Shown here one piece after another: positions 1 to 9,717 of a stretch of DNA of 64,000 nucleotides. Source of the DNA: Arthrobacter sp. CJ23 (GTDB lineage Bacteria; Actinomycetota; Actinomycetes; Actinomycetales; Micrococcaceae); the NCBI RefSeq assembly GCF_024741795.1, contig NZ_CP102950.1, positions 558,001 through 622,000 on the forward strand, in the 5' to 3' direction. The stretch's first letter is position 1. Each line of letters starts with the position of its first letter. The notes beneath the pieces are model-generated. The model ran no database searches. It worked only from the letters and a program-made list of their open reading frames with translations, and was not told the DNA's origin. A program made the position numbers and the translations under genes.

Positions 1-1
1 C

Positions 2-2704
2 GCAGCCGATGCGCCGAACGCCAACTCGATCGTGCAGCGACGCAGCACCGACGGCGGCCAGACCTGGGGTCCCGTGCAGGTCATCGCCGCAGGCCACGTG
101 GGCGACGCCACCGGAGCGAAGTACGGCTACAGCGACCCGTCCTACATCCACGACGCGGAGGCCGGCAAGGTCTTCGCGTTGTTCGTGTACTCCAAGGACC
201 AGGGCTTCTTCGGCAGCCAGTTCGGCAACGACGACGCCGACCGCAACGTGATCTCCTCCGCCGTGATCGAATCCTCCGACGGCGGCGTCACCTGGAGCCA
301 GCCGCGCCTCATCACCAGCGTCACCAAGCCGGGCGCCAGCAAGACCAGCCCGGTGGCCGGTGACGTCCGCTCCAACTTCGCCTCCTCCGGCGAAGGCATC
401 CAGCTCAAATACGGCCAGTACAAGGGCCGCCTGGTCCAGCAGTACGCCGGCGACGTCCGCCAGGCCGATGGCACCAACAAGATCCAGGCCTACAGCGTCT
501 ACTCGGACGATCACGGCGCCACCTGGCACAAGGGCGCCAACGTGGGCGACCGCATGGACGAGAACAAGACCGTGGAGCTCTCCGACGGCCGCGTGCTGCT
601 GAACTCGCGCGACAATGCCAACCAGGGCTACCGCAAGGTGGCCGTCTCCACCGACGGCGGGGCCACGTACGGCCCGGTCACGCAGGACACCGAACTGCCG
701 GACCCGGCGAACAACGGTGCCATCGCCCGCATGTTCCCGGCTGCGGAACCGGGTTCGGCCGATGCCAAGAAGCTCATCTTCACCAACTCCAACTCCAAGA
801 CCGGCCGTGAAAACGTCTCCGCCCGCGTCTCCTGCGACGACGGCGCCACCTGGCCCGGCGTCCGCACCATCCGTTCCGGCTTCTCCGCCTACTCCACCGT
901 GACCCGGCTGGAAGACGGCACGTTCGGCGTGCTGTACGAGGGCAACTACACGGACAACATCCAGTTCGCGAAGTTCGACGACGCGTGGCTGAACTACGCC
1001 TGCGCCCCGCTGTCCGTGCCGGCCCTCACCACCGCGCCCGGCGCCACCAAGCAGGCAGCCGTCACGGTCGCCAACCAGGAAGCCACCATCCTTTCCGGCG
1101 CCAACGCCACGGTCTACACGCCCACCGGCTGGACCGCTACCACGGTTCCCGTCCCCGACGTCGCACCCGGCGCCTCGGTGACCGTCAACGTGGACCTGAC
1201 CGCACCGGCGAACGCCAGCGGCCCGCAGAACCTCAACGCCGCGTTCACGACGGCGGATGGCCGGGTTTCCCAGTTCACCTTCACGGCCACAGTCCCTGCC
1301 GCCCCGCAGGTGGGCCTCACCATCACCGGAACTGCCCCGGCCCGCGACGTCGTCGCCAGCCCGTACCAGGCGGGCGACGTCCTGAGCTACACGTTCAACG
1401 TCAAGAGCACCGCCAACGTCACTGCGAATTCAGTGCCCGTCTCGGGCAACTTTGAGACCGGCTTCCTGCCGCCGGCCCCAGGCGCACCCAGCGTCCCCAA
1501 CTGCCGGTTCAACAGTCTGGCCGCCGGCGCAAACTACAACTGCACCATGGCCAAGCACACGCTGACGGCCGAGGACATTGCCCGCGGCTATTTCGTCCCC
1601 GAGGCGAGCTTCACCGTCACGGCCAGCTCCACGCCGTCGCTCAGCAAGACGGTTCCGTTCACCGGTGCCGCCGTGGCACTGCGTGACGGACTTGTCTCCG
1701 CCACGATCACGGGCGCCCGCGGCGACGCCGGGCGCGATCTCGCCACCCACCCCTACGCCGCCGGCGACGCCTTCCCGTACACCTTCAGCGTGAGCAACAC
1801 GAGCCCGCTCGTGGAAAAGGTGGTCCCCACCGCCGGCAACTTCAGCCCGTTCGTCCCTGAAGGTCCGGGCAACTGCCGCTACAGCGTGCTGCCGGCCGGC
1901 CAGGGCTACACCTGCGCGACGCCGCGCCATGCCGTGACCGCGGAAGAGGCCGCACAGGGCTTCTTCGTCCCGCAGACCACCTGGGAAGTCAGCTCCGCGG
2001 GCCAGAGCAGCAAGAACTACACCATCGACGGCGGCGAAGTGGACCTGAAGGTCCGCGACGCCAAGCTTGAAGGCACCGTAGCCGCCGAGTGGAACGACGC
2101 CAACGGCGACCGTTTCGCCAACGCGGGCGAGACCGTCACGTACACCTACACGGTGGGCAACGCCGGCAATGTGTCGTTGATCGGTCTGAGCGCACCGGAC
2201 GCCTCGATCGGCGAGCCGAACCTGGCCGTGGGCGGGGCCGCGACGGCAACGCGCGAGCACGTCCTGACGGCAGACGACATCGCGGCAGGCCGCCTCGACG
2301 GCGTGTCGTTCGAAGCAACCGCTTCCAATGGTGCCAAGCGCGTTACGGCAACCGTGAGCGGCGGCGCACTGGTGCTCGCTCTCCAGCCGGCACGGCCGGA
2401 GGCGGTCCCCGTCCTGGACGTCCAGGACCTCGAGGAGCAGACGGCTCCGTTCGACCTGGGCACCCAGGACAAGTACCGCAACGGCCAGAAGGTGACCATG
2501 AAGGGTCTTGAATACGGCCAGTGGTACTACGTCTACCTCAACAAGAACAGCTACCGGATCGGCTGGATCTTCCCCACCACCGACAACACGGTTGAGTTCA
2601 TCCTGCCCTCCGACGTGCAGAACGGCCGCGACGACGTGGTGGTGCTGGACAAGGATGGAAAGCAGGTCTCCTTCGATCGACTTCAGGTAACGCCGAAGGG
2701 CTAG
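2..2704 (+). CDS. Secreted sialidase (neuraminidase), GH33 family, 5' end missing
   Basis: The reading frame is open from base 2, so the signal peptide and the start of the beta-propeller lie outside the window. Several Asp-box motifs (S-x-D-x-G-x-T-W type) are visible: RSTDGGQTW, SSDGGVTW, YSDDHGATW, STDGGATY and SCDDGATW. These are typical of six-bladed sialidases, which release terminal sialic acid from glycans outside the cell. After about base 1010 come an Ala/Thr-rich beta-sandwich linker and then three related repeats of a conserved-repeat, DUF11-like type (about 1315-1640, 1690-2010 and 2065-2340), each with the pattern AGD/AGE-x-YTF. A short C-terminal beta domain ends the protein. 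No LPXTG or other anchor is seen at the C-terminus. Identification as a sialidase is strong; the substrate is inferred from the family. Confidence 0.88.
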   Translation, partial: AADAPNANSIVQRRSTDGGQTWGPVQVIAAGHVGDATGAKYGYSDPSYIHDAEAGKVFALFVYSKDQGFFGSQFGNDDADRNVISSAVIESSDGGVTWSQPRLITSVTKPGASKTSPVAGDVRSNFASSGEGIQLKYGQYKGRLVQQYAGDVRQADGTNKIQAYSVYSDDHGATWHKGANVGDRMDENKTVELSDGRVLLNSRDNANQGYRKVAVSTDGGATYGPVTQDTELPDPANNGAIARMFPAAEPGSADAKKLIFTNSNSKTGRENVSARVSCDDGATWPGVRTIRSGFSAYSTVTRLEDGTFGVLYEGNYTDNIQFAKFDDAWLNYACAPLSVPALTTAPGATKQAAVTVANQEATILSGANATVYTPTGWTATTVPVPDVAPGASVTVNVDLTAPANASGPQNLNAAFTTADGRVSQFTFTATVPAAPQVGLTITGTAPARDVVASPYQAGDVLSYTFNVKSTANVTANSVPVSGNFETGFLPPAPGAPSVPNCRFNSLAAGANYNCTMAKHTLTAEDIARGYFVPEASFTVTASSTPSLSKTVPFTGAAVALRDGLVSATITGARGDAGRDLATHPYAAGDAFPYTFSVSNTSPLVEKVVPTAGNFSPFVPEGPGNCRYSVLPAGQGYTCATPRHAVTAEEAAQGFFVPQTTWEVSSAGQSSKNYTIDGGEVDLKVRDAKLEGTVAAEWNDANGDRFANAGETVTYTYTVGNAGNVSLIGLSAPDASIGEPNLAVGGAATATREHVLTADDIAAGRLDGVSFEATASNGAKRVTATVSGGALVLALQPARPEAVPVLDVQDLEEQTAPFDLGTQDKYRNGQKVTMKGLEYGQWYYVYLNKNSYRIGWIFPTTDNTVEFILPSDVQNGRDDVVVLDKDGKQVSFDRLQVTPKG

Positions 2705-2757
2705 CCGGGCCAGGACCCCTGCCGCGCGGCGGGGGAACAAGCAGCGGGGGAACAAGT

Positions 2758-2790
2758 GGGCGGGCCTGTGGATCTTCCACAGGCCCGCCC
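2758..2790 (+). terminator. Intrinsic terminator after the sialidase gene
   Basis: A perfect 15-bp inverted repeat (arms 2758-2772 and 2776-2790) with a 3-nt loop, followed by TTCTTG. It lies about 55 nt after the sialidase stop codon. Confidence 0.85.
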
Positions 2791-2981
2791 TTCTTGTCGC
2801 CGGACCGCACCGAATGTGACAAGACAAAAAAGTCGGAGCGTGCTTTGTGTCATATTTCGCTACTGATCGGTAGTGTGTGATCCGGCTGGTCTTTGCCTGT
2901 ACGACAAGAACTGTCAAACAGCCGCTGATCGATCCCGGCGACGATGCCGGGATCTTCCCTTAGTGAAAGGTGCCATCAAGC

Positions 2982-5900
2982 GTGAAATCACAAGGAAAGA
3001 GCTTCGTGCGAAGCGGGGGACTTCGAAAGACCGCGGCCATTGCCGTGGGACTTCCGTTGCTCCTCTCCTCACTGGCTGTGGCTCCGGCCAACGCAGCCCC
3101 CGCGCCGGAATCGACCGTAGCCGGCGTGGCCGCGAAGAACCTGGACCCCAGCGCCTACCAGGACGGCCGTTACATGGTGGTCCTGGCCGAGAAGCCCGCG
3201 GCAACCTACGACGGCGGCACGCCGGGTTATGCGGCCACCAAGCCGCAGCAAGGCAAGAAGCTCGACGCCGGCAAGGGCGAGGTCAAGCAGTACCAGGCCC
3301 ACCTGAAGCAGAAGCTCCGGGACGTGGCCGCGCAGGAAGGCGTGCAGGTCAAGCGCGAGTTCACCACCGCCGTCAACGGCTTCAGCGCGAACCTCTCCGC
3401 CGACCAGGCCATCAACCTGGCCAAGGACCCCCGCGTCCTGATGGTCGCCCCCGACACCCAGTTCGCCCCCGACTATTCCACCGCGGACTTCCTGAAGCTC
3501 AGCGGGCCCAACGGCACGTGGAACACGCAGTACGGCGGGCAGGACAATGCCGGCAAGGGCACCGTGGTGGGCGTGATCGATACCGGCTACACGCCGTCGA
3601 GCGCGTTCTTCGCCGGGGATCCCGTGCAGCCCCTCGTGGGAGACCCCCAGGTGGGCGTGCCGTACCGCACCGCGGACGGCAAGATCGCCATGCTGAAGGC
3701 CGACGGCGAAACGTTCGTCGGGGAATGCCAGACCGGCGAGGACTTCGACGGCACCGCCTGCAACTCCAAGGTCCTCAGCGCCCACTACTTCGCCGACGCT
3801 TTCCTGGAGACCGTTCCCGAGGCCAACCGGGCCCCCGAGGAACTGATCTCGCCCGTCGATGTGGACAGCCACGGCACGCATACGGCAAGCACGGCTGCCG
3901 GCAAGGCCAACGTGGAAACCACGGTGGACGGCCGCAGCTTTGGCATCACCAGCGGCATCGCCCCCGCGGCCAAGCTCTCCGTCTACAAGGTCTGCTGGGA
4001 GGATGACGACCCCAGCACGGGAGGCTGCTACGGCTCGGCCTCCGTCGACGCGATCGAACAGGCCATCCTGGACGGCGTCGACGTCCTGAACTTCTCGATC
4101 TCCGGTTCCACAACCACCACCACGGACCCGGTCTCGCTGGCGTTCCTCTCGGCCGCCTCGGCCGGCATCTTCGTGGCGGCATCGGCCGGCAACTCGGGCC
4201 CGGCCGCCAGCACGGTCAACCACGGCGCGCCGTGGATGACCACCGTTGCCGCCACCTCGTTTTCCCAGGAACTCCAGGGAACCATCGAATTCGCCGACGG
4301 CAGCAAGTTCCGCGGCGCCAGCATCATGAACCAGGAGGTGAACGGGGCCGGCGTGGTGCTGTCCACCAACGCTGCCTCGGGCACCGGCAACGCCGCCCTC
4401 TGCGCCCCCGGATCCCTGGACCCGGCCAAGGTTGCCGGCAAGGTGGTTGTCTGTAACCGCGGCGTGATTGACCGCACCGCCAAGAGCGCCGAAGTCCTGC
4501 GCGGCGGCGGGGTGGGCATGATCCTGGTGAACCTCAGCAGCTCCTCGCTGGACACGGACAAGCACGCTGTCCCCACGGTCCATGTGAACCCGCCAGCCAC
4601 CCAGGCCATCAAGGACAAGGTGGCCGCCAACCCGGCCATCACCGTCTCCCTGCTGAACCATGACACCACGGGCCTGCCCGCCGAGGCCCAGCCGCAGATC
4701 GCCGGATTCTCCTCGCGCGGTCCGCTGCTCGCCACCGGATCGGACCTGCTCAAGCCCGATGTCGCGGCACCGGGCGTGGCCATCCTTGCCGGCGTCTCCC
4801 CCATCGGCACGGGCGGCGACAACTTCGGCTTCCTGTCCGGAACCTCCATGGCCTCCCCGCACGTGGCAGGCTTCGGGGCGCTGATCCTGGGCAAGAACCC
4901 GCAGTGGTCCCCGGCCATGGTGAAGTCCGCCATGATGACCACCGCGGGCGACGTAAAGCTCGCCGACGGTGCCAAGAACACGGACGTCTTCGCCACCGGC
5001 GCGGGCCAGGTTGATCCTGCCGCGGTCCTCTCGCCCGGCCTCGTGTACGACGCCGACACGGAGGACTACCTCGAGTTCATCCAGGGCACGGGGGTCGACC
5101 TCGGAATTCCGGGCCTCGGCAGCACCCTGCCGCGCAACATGAACGTCCCCTCCTTCGCGCTGGGCAACCTGGCCGGGAAGGTGGAGGTCACGCGCAGCGT
5201 GACGGCACTGGCCCCGGGCCTGTACCGGGCCACGGCAAATGTTCCGGGCGTCAACGTGAAGGTCACTCCGTCCGTGCTGAACTTCAGCGCGGCCGGAGAG
5301 ACGCGGAGCTTCAAGGTCACGTTCGAGAACAAGAGCGCGGCCCTGGGCGCCTTCGCCACGGGCTCGCTGACCTGGCAGGGCGCCGGCAAGTCCGTCACCT
5401 CCCCCATCGCCGTGCGGCCCCAATCGGTCATCGTGGAGAAGAGCCTTTCCTTCACCGGCACCGGCCCCAACGGTTCTGCGGCGATCGACGTCGTCTCCGG
5501 CACCGGCTCGCCGGTGGCAGTGACGGTGGACGGCCTGTCCAAGGCGGATTCCTCGGCGATCGAACTGGTCCCGGGCCCGTTTGAGGGCAGCACCAACGCA
5601 TCCAACTTCGTCAAGAAGGTCACGGTTGGATCGGGCAAAACCCTGGCGAAGTTCTCGGTCATTTCCTCCGATGAGGCCGCCGACTTCGACATGGTGGTCC
5701 TGACGCCCGCCGGCCAGCAGCTGGTCTCCGCCACCGGAGCAGCGAGCGAGTCGGTATCCGTTCCGAACCCGGCGGCCGGCGATTACTACGTCTTCGCCAA
5801 CCTGTTCGCCAGCCCGGACAACCGGCCCACCAAGGCCAGTGTTGACGCCGCCATCCTCGGCGCCAACGAGGGCAACGCCACGGTGACGCCGAACCCGATC

Positions 5901-6140
5901 ACGATCGCCAACGGCAAGTCGGGAACCATCAACCTCAACTGGAGCAACCTCACTCCGGGAACCTACATCGGCCGTCTCACCTTTGAAGGCGCCAGCGAGC
6001 CCACGTTTGTCACCGTAGTGGTGGCGGCCGGCGAAGCAGTGGTGGTGGCTCCCGCCGAGGAAGACCCGAAGAAGGGCAAGAAGAACAAGGGCAAGATCCA
6101 CGGCGACGAGCCGGCGGAGAACCCGAACAACGCCATCTGA
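2982..6140 (+). CDS. Secreted subtilisin-like serine protease (peptidase S8) with propeptide and PA domain
   Basis: A 1052-residue exported endopeptidase. Order of parts: signal peptide (about residues 1-38, AxA before APAPES), an inhibitor-I9 type propeptide (about 58-165), the S8 catalytic domain with Asp200 in GVIDTGY, His297 in DSHGTHTAS and Ser622 in SGTSMASPHVAG, a PA domain inserted between His and Ser (about 395-520), then fibronectin-III-like C-terminal domains. The last 25 residues are very Lys-rich and may bind the cell wall. The start was set at the GTG at 2982 because AAAGG (2966-2970) sits 11 nt upstream; an in-frame GTG at 2970 overlaps that ribosome site. The layout resembles plant-type or Vpr-like subtilases. 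It stands alone between two terminators, so it is probably monocistronic. Confidence 0.93.
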   Translation: MKSQGKSFVRSGGLRKTAAIAVGLPLLLSSLAVAPANAAPAPESTVAGVAAKNLDPSAYQDGRYMVVLAEKPAATYDGGTPGYAATKPQQGKKLDAGKGEVKQYQAHLKQKLRDVAAQEGVQVKREFTTAVNGFSANLSADQAINLAKDPRVLMVAPDTQFAPDYSTADFLKLSGPNGTWNTQYGGQDNAGKGTVVGVIDTGYTPSSAFFAGDPVQPLVGDPQVGVPYRTADGKIAMLKADGETFVGECQTGEDFDGTACNSKVLSAHYFADAFLETVPEANRAPEELISPVDVDSHGTHTASTAAGKANVETTVDGRSFGITSGIAPAAKLSVYKVCWEDDDPSTGGCYGSASVDAIEQAILDGVDVLNFSISGSTTTTTDPVSLAFLSAASAGIFVAASAGNSGPAASTVNHGAPWMTTVAATSFSQELQGTIEFADGSKFRGASIMNQEVNGAGVVLSTNAASGTGNAALCAPGSLDPAKVAGKVVVCNRGVIDRTAKSAEVLRGGGVGMILVNLSSSSLDTDKHAVPTVHVNPPATQAIKDKVAANPAITVSLLNHDTTGLPAEAQPQIAGFSSRGPLLATGSDLLKPDVAAPGVAILAGVSPIGTGGDNFGFLSGTSMASPHVAGFGALILGKNPQWSPAMVKSAMMTTAGDVKLADGAKNTDVFATGAGQVDPAAVLSPGLVYDADTEDYLEFIQGTGVDLGIPGLGSTLPRNMNVPSFALGNLAGKVEVTRSVTALAPGLYRATANVPGVNVKVTPSVLNFSAAGETRSFKVTFENKSAALGAFATGSLTWQGAGKSVTSPIAVRPQSVIVEKSLSFTGTGPNGSAAIDVVSGTGSPVAVTVDGLSKADSSAIELVPGPFEGSTNASNFVKKVTVGSGKTLAKFSVISSDEAADFDMVVLTPAGQQLVSATGAASESVSVPNPAAGDYYVFANLFASPDNRPTKASVDAAILGANEGNATVTPNPITIANGKSGTINLNWSNLTPGTYIGRLTFEGASEPTFVTVVVAAGEAVVVAPAEEDPKKGKKNKGKIHGDEPAENPNNAI

Positions 6141-6182
6141 ACCGGCGAGCCCAACCGGGCGACCCAACTGAATAGCTGAACA

Positions 6183-6224
6183 CACGGCAGCGGCCGGCGG
6201 AGGATCCCGCCGGCCGCTGCTGTG
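6183..6224. terminator. Bidirectional terminator between convergent genes
   Basis: An 18-bp inverted repeat with one G-U pair (arms 6183-6200 and 6207-6224, 6-nt loop) sits between the convergent protease and adenylate kinase genes and can serve both. Confidence 0.8.
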
Positions 6225-6232
6225 CGTCCCGG

Positions 6233-6814
6233 CTACAGTTCCAGGCCCGTGCCGCGCATTGCGGCCACGATCCGCTCCGTGACGGTGCCGATGTCCCCGT
6301 CGCCGTCCACCTGCAGCAGGATCCCGCGCCCGGCATAGGCGGCCGCCACCGGCTCCGTTTGGCGGTAGTAGACCTCCAGGCGGTGCCGGATCACGTCTTC
6401 GGTGTCGTCGCTCCGGCCGCTGATCCTGGCCCGGGAAAGCATGCGCTCCACGAGTTCCCCGTCCTCCGCCGTCAGCTGCAGGGCAAGGTCCAGGCGCGTA
6501 CCGAGGGAGGCCAGGATCCCGTCCAGGACCTCAAGCTGCTTGGTGTTGCGAGGGTATCCGTCGAGCAGGAAGCCGCCCCCGGCGTCGGGGTTGTGCAGGC
6601 GTTCGCGCACCATCGCATTGGTCACGCTGTCCGGCACGAAGTTGCCCTCGTCCAGGTATTTCCGGGCCTCAAGGCCGAGCGGGGTTGCGGCGTCCACGTG
6701 GGCCCGGAACATTTCCCCCGTGGAGATCGCGGGGATTCCGAGCCGCGCGGCGATCTGTTCCGCCTGCGTTCCCTTGCCTGATCCGGGAGGTCCGAGTATC
6801 AGCATGTTGGTCAT
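6233..6814 (-). CDS. adk: Adenylate kinase, short-LID type
   Basis: A 193-residue enzyme that interconverts ATP + AMP and 2 ADP in the cytoplasm. It shows the P-loop GPPGSGKGT (residues 8-16), the AMP-binding STGEMFR, FLLDGYPRN, and the LID arginines in R-x-SGRSDD followed by RHRLEVYYRQT. The LID is short and has no zinc-binding Cys cluster, as in other actinobacterial short-form Adk. Its context is unusual: adk is normally next to secY in the ribosomal protein region, whereas here it stands alone after a protease gene, so it may be a second copy. This cannot be decided from the window. Confidence 0.9.
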   Translation of the reverse strand: MTNMLILGPPGSGKGTQAEQIAARLGIPAISTGEMFRAHVDAATPLGLEARKYLDEGNFVPDSVTNAMVRERLHNPDAGGGFLLDGYPRNTKQLEVLDGILASLGTRLDLALQLTAEDGELVERMLSRARISGRSDDTEDVIRHRLEVYYRQTEPVAAAYAGRGILLQVDGDGDIGTVTERIVAAMRGTGLEL

Positions 6815-6875
6815 GGGCGCCGGCTTTCGGATGGTTGTTTGGCCGGGTCACCAGCGTGGTCCAGCACGGACCGGT

Positions 6876-7346
6876 TCATTCCGCGCTGGCACGGGGAGCG
6901 TCATCGAGCGGCGTCCACCAAGTCCGCGGCGGAGCCACGGTGAAGCGCCGGCCGGTGATGGAATCCGCTGTGATGCGGATGAAATGGTCCTTTTCCCCGG
7001 CTTCCCACGGGAAGAGCAAGAGCGCCACCGTGTCCAGGACGTCTTCTATCCGCTCGATGGCGCCTGCCTTGCCTTTGACCACCACGCTCCATGCCACCCC
7101 CGTGTCGGGGTTGACACCGTCGGCCTCCATGGCGACAGGCACCTCGCCCAAGGCCGCCGCCAGTTTCGTTCCGGGTCCGGTCCTGAAGACCAGGGTCCCG
7201 TGGTCAACAGTGAAGTTGACCGGAAAAATATCGGGATGATCGTCAGCCCAGACTGCCAGCCGGCCCAAGGAAACCCCGCGCAGAGCGGCCCAACATTCAT
7301 GGGGCTGAAGGTGTTCTGCCCCGGGAAGTGACGCATCGTTGCTCAT
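6876..7346 (-). CDS. Pyridoxamine 5'-phosphate oxidase-like flavin-binding protein
   Basis: A 156-residue protein of the split-barrel flavin/deazaflavin-binding fold. Visible family signs are the N-terminal helix ending in LGRLAVW, the strand PDIFPVNF, the turn LVFRTGPGTKLAAAL, and SVVVKGKA. Many actinobacterial members bind FMN, F420 or haem and act as small reductases or nitroreductase-like proteins; the substrate is unknown. The frame stays open upstream, but the ATG at 7346 fits the family N-terminus and leaves a promoter region shared with the divergent EF-G2 gene. Confidence 0.8.
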   Translation of the reverse strand: MSNDASLPGAEHLQPHECWAALRGVSLGRLAVWADDHPDIFPVNFTVDHGTLVFRTGPGTKLAAALGEVPVAMEADGVNPDTGVAWSVVVKGKAGAIERIEDVLDTVALLLFPWEAGEKDHFIRITADSITGRRFTVAPPRTWWTPLDDAPRASAE

Positions 7347-7482
7347 GGCGCTGAGCCTACGCCGGGCCTGCAGGGGAATCCAGAGCAGGGAACAGCACCG
7401 GTGCCCTCTTGCCGTCCGGTGCCCCGAGGGTGTCGAATCTGTTAACGGGGGTCCGGTGGCGGGAACACAGCAGGAGGCACCC

Positions 7483-9684
7483 ATGTCGACGAAAGGCTCA
7501 AACGGCCAGGCGAAGAATTTAGGGCGGTCCCCGTCCGAGTCCCAGCGGGGAGACGCGTCCGCCGTGCCCCGCATGGATGGTCCCGCGGGCATCCGCAACG
7601 TGGCCCTGGTGGGCAGATCGGGCGCCGGCAAGACGATGCTGGTGGAGGCCCTGCTGGCCGCCACGGGCGTCATTGCACGCATGGGATCGATCCCGGAGGG
7701 CACCACCCTGAGCGACTCGGACCCGGCCGAAGTCCACCAGCAGCGCTCGGTGGCACTCGCCGTGGTGCCGTTGTCCCTGGACGGGATCAAGGTGAACCTG
7801 ATCGATACGCCCGGCTACACGGACTTTGTGGGTGAGCTGCGTGCCGGCCTCCGCGCCGCGGATGGCGCCCTGTTCGTGGTGTCTGCGAGCGATCCGATCG
7901 ACGCCGCGACCACCGCTTTGTGGGCCGAGTGCGAGCGTGCCGGTATGCCCCGTGCCGTGGTGATCAGCCGCCTGGACCATCCGCGGGCAGATTACGACGC
8001 CGCCTTGGCCGCCTGCCGCGGGGCGTTCGGCGAGTCTGTGCTGCCGCTGCACCTGCCCGTGCGCAGCGACGGCGCTGTGACCGGACTGCTCGGGCTGCTG
8101 GCCGGGACCGTTTCGGACTACCGGAGCGCGGGACGCGCCGCGGACCGCCGCGCCGAGCGCCCCGCAGTGCGCCCGGCGGAGCCTGCCGAGCTGGCGGCCG
8201 CGGAGTCCGCCCGCGGCGCGCTCATCGAGGGGATCATCGCGGAGAGCGAGGACGAGACGCTGATGGACCGCTACCTCGGCGGTGAGGACCTCGCCCTCGA
8301 AACGGTGGTCGAAGACTTGGAGACCGCCGTCGCGCGGGGTTCATTCTTCCCGGTGCTGGCCACCTCGGCAGAAACGGGCGTCGGCATCGACGAGCTGCTG
8401 GAGGTACTCGGCAGCTCGTTCCCGTCTCCGCTCGAACGTCCCCTGCCGGCGGTGACGGACCTCGACGGAGTTCCGGCCAGGAAACTGATCTGTGACCCTG
8501 CCGGGCCACTGGCCGGCGAAGTGGTCCGCACCAGCATCGATCCGTTCCTCGGCCGGGTCTGCCTGGTGCGCGTCTTCTCCGGCACGCTGAGGCAGGATTC
8601 GGCCGTGCACGTTGCCGGTCACGGCCTGTCCGCCCGCGGGCACCAGGACCACGACGCCGACGAACGGCTCACGCACCTGCACTCGCCGCTGGGCTCAGCA
8701 CTGCGGCCCACGCCGCAGTGCGTGGCGGGCGATATCTGCGCGATCACCAAGGTGGGCAGCGCCGAGACCGGTGATACGGTCTCGGCGAAGGAGCTGCCGC
8801 TCCTGCTGTTGCCCTGGGACATGCCTGAACCGCTGATGCCCGTGGCGGTCAAGGCTGCCTCGCGCAACGATGAGGACGCCCTGGCCAAGAGCCTGGGCAA
8901 GATCACGGCAGGGGACCCGACCCTGCGCGTGGAACGCAACGCCGAAACCCACCAGCTGATCCTGTGGTGCATGGGCCAGGCCCACGCCGACGTGGTGCTG
9001 GACCGGCTCCGTGAGCAGGGCGTGAAACTGGAGACCGTCGGCGTGATCACGCCGCTCCGGGAGACCTTCGCCGCGCCGGCCAGCGGCCACGGCCGGTACG
9101 TCAAGCAGTCCGGCGGCCACGGCCAGTACGCCATCTGCGACATCGACGTGGAACCGATGGAACGCGGTGCCGGCTTCGAGTTCATCGACAAGATCGTGGG
9201 CGGCGTGGTTCCCGGGCCCTTCATCACCTCCGTTGAGAAGGGGGTCCGCGCCCAGATGCAGAAGGGGGTGTCCGCCGGGTTCCCGGTGGTGGACATCCGG
9301 GTGCGGCTGGTGGGCGGCAAGGCCCACAGCGTGGACTCCTCCGATGCTGCATTCCAGGCCGCGGGCGCGCTGGCGTTGCGCGAGGCCGCGGCCGCCACAC
9401 GGATCCAGCTGCTCGAGCCCGTCTCCGCGGTGACCATCACGGTTCCGGACGAGTTTGTGGGTGCCGTGATGAGCGATCTGTCCTCGCGCCGGGGGCGGCT
9501 GACCGGCACCACCTCGGCCGACGGCGAGGGTACCGAGATCAGCGCCGAGGTCCCGGACGATGAGCTGCTGAGGTACGTCGTGGAGCTGCGTGCGCTGACC
9601 GCGGGCACCGGCCGTTTCCGCCGCAGTTACCTGCGCCACGAGCCGCTGCCGCCCAACGTCACCCCGCCGGTCCTGAATGTGTGA
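7483..9684 (+). CDS. Elongation factor G-like protein (EF-G2)
   Basis: A 733-residue translational GTPase of the second EF-G type found beside the main fusA in many actinobacteria. The G domain has G1 GRSGAGKT (about residues 44-51) and G3 DTPGYTDF, but the G4 motif is SRLD rather than NKxD. Domains II to V follow, including a clear EF-G domain IV/V end. A disordered basic stretch of about 30 residues precedes the G domain. The start ATG at 7483 has a good ribosome site (AGGAGG about 7 nt upstream); the frame runs further upstream only as open sequence. Its exact role (recycling, stress or none) is not known from sequence. Confidence 0.88.
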   Translation: MSTKGSNGQAKNLGRSPSESQRGDASAVPRMDGPAGIRNVALVGRSGAGKTMLVEALLAATGVIARMGSIPEGTTLSDSDPAEVHQQRSVALAVVPLSLDGIKVNLIDTPGYTDFVGELRAGLRAADGALFVVSASDPIDAATTALWAECERAGMPRAVVISRLDHPRADYDAALAACRGAFGESVLPLHLPVRSDGAVTGLLGLLAGTVSDYRSAGRAADRRAERPAVRPAEPAELAAAESARGALIEGIIAESEDETLMDRYLGGEDLALETVVEDLETAVARGSFFPVLATSAETGVGIDELLEVLGSSFPSPLERPLPAVTDLDGVPARKLICDPAGPLAGEVVRTSIDPFLGRVCLVRVFSGTLRQDSAVHVAGHGLSARGHQDHDADERLTHLHSPLGSALRPTPQCVAGDICAITKVGSAETGDTVSAKELPLLLLPWDMPEPLMPVAVKAASRNDEDALAKSLGKITAGDPTLRVERNAETHQLILWCMGQAHADVVLDRLREQGVKLETVGVITPLRETFAAPASGHGRYVKQSGGHGQYAICDIDVEPMERGAGFEFIDKIVGGVVPGPFITSVEKGVRAQMQKGVSAGFPVVDIRVRLVGGKAHSVDSSDAAFQAAGALALREAAAATRIQLLEPVSAVTITVPDEFVGAVMSDLSSRRGRLTGTTSADGEGTEISAEVPDDELLRYVVELRALTAGTGRFRRSYLRHEPLPPNVTPPVLNV

Positions 9685-9717
9685 GGGCGCCAGTCGCCGG
9701 CCGGAGAACCCCCAGCC

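Noticed and set aside
1430..2917. 495-codon minus-strand frame across the sialidase end
   Set aside because: It runs through the terminator hairpin and has low-complexity composition with no motif.
3069..6185. 1038-codon open frame on the minus strand
   Set aside because: It is the shadow of the protease gene, caused by high GC at third positions. Its product is Gly/Arg/Val-rich without any domain, while the plus strand shows a full catalytic triad.
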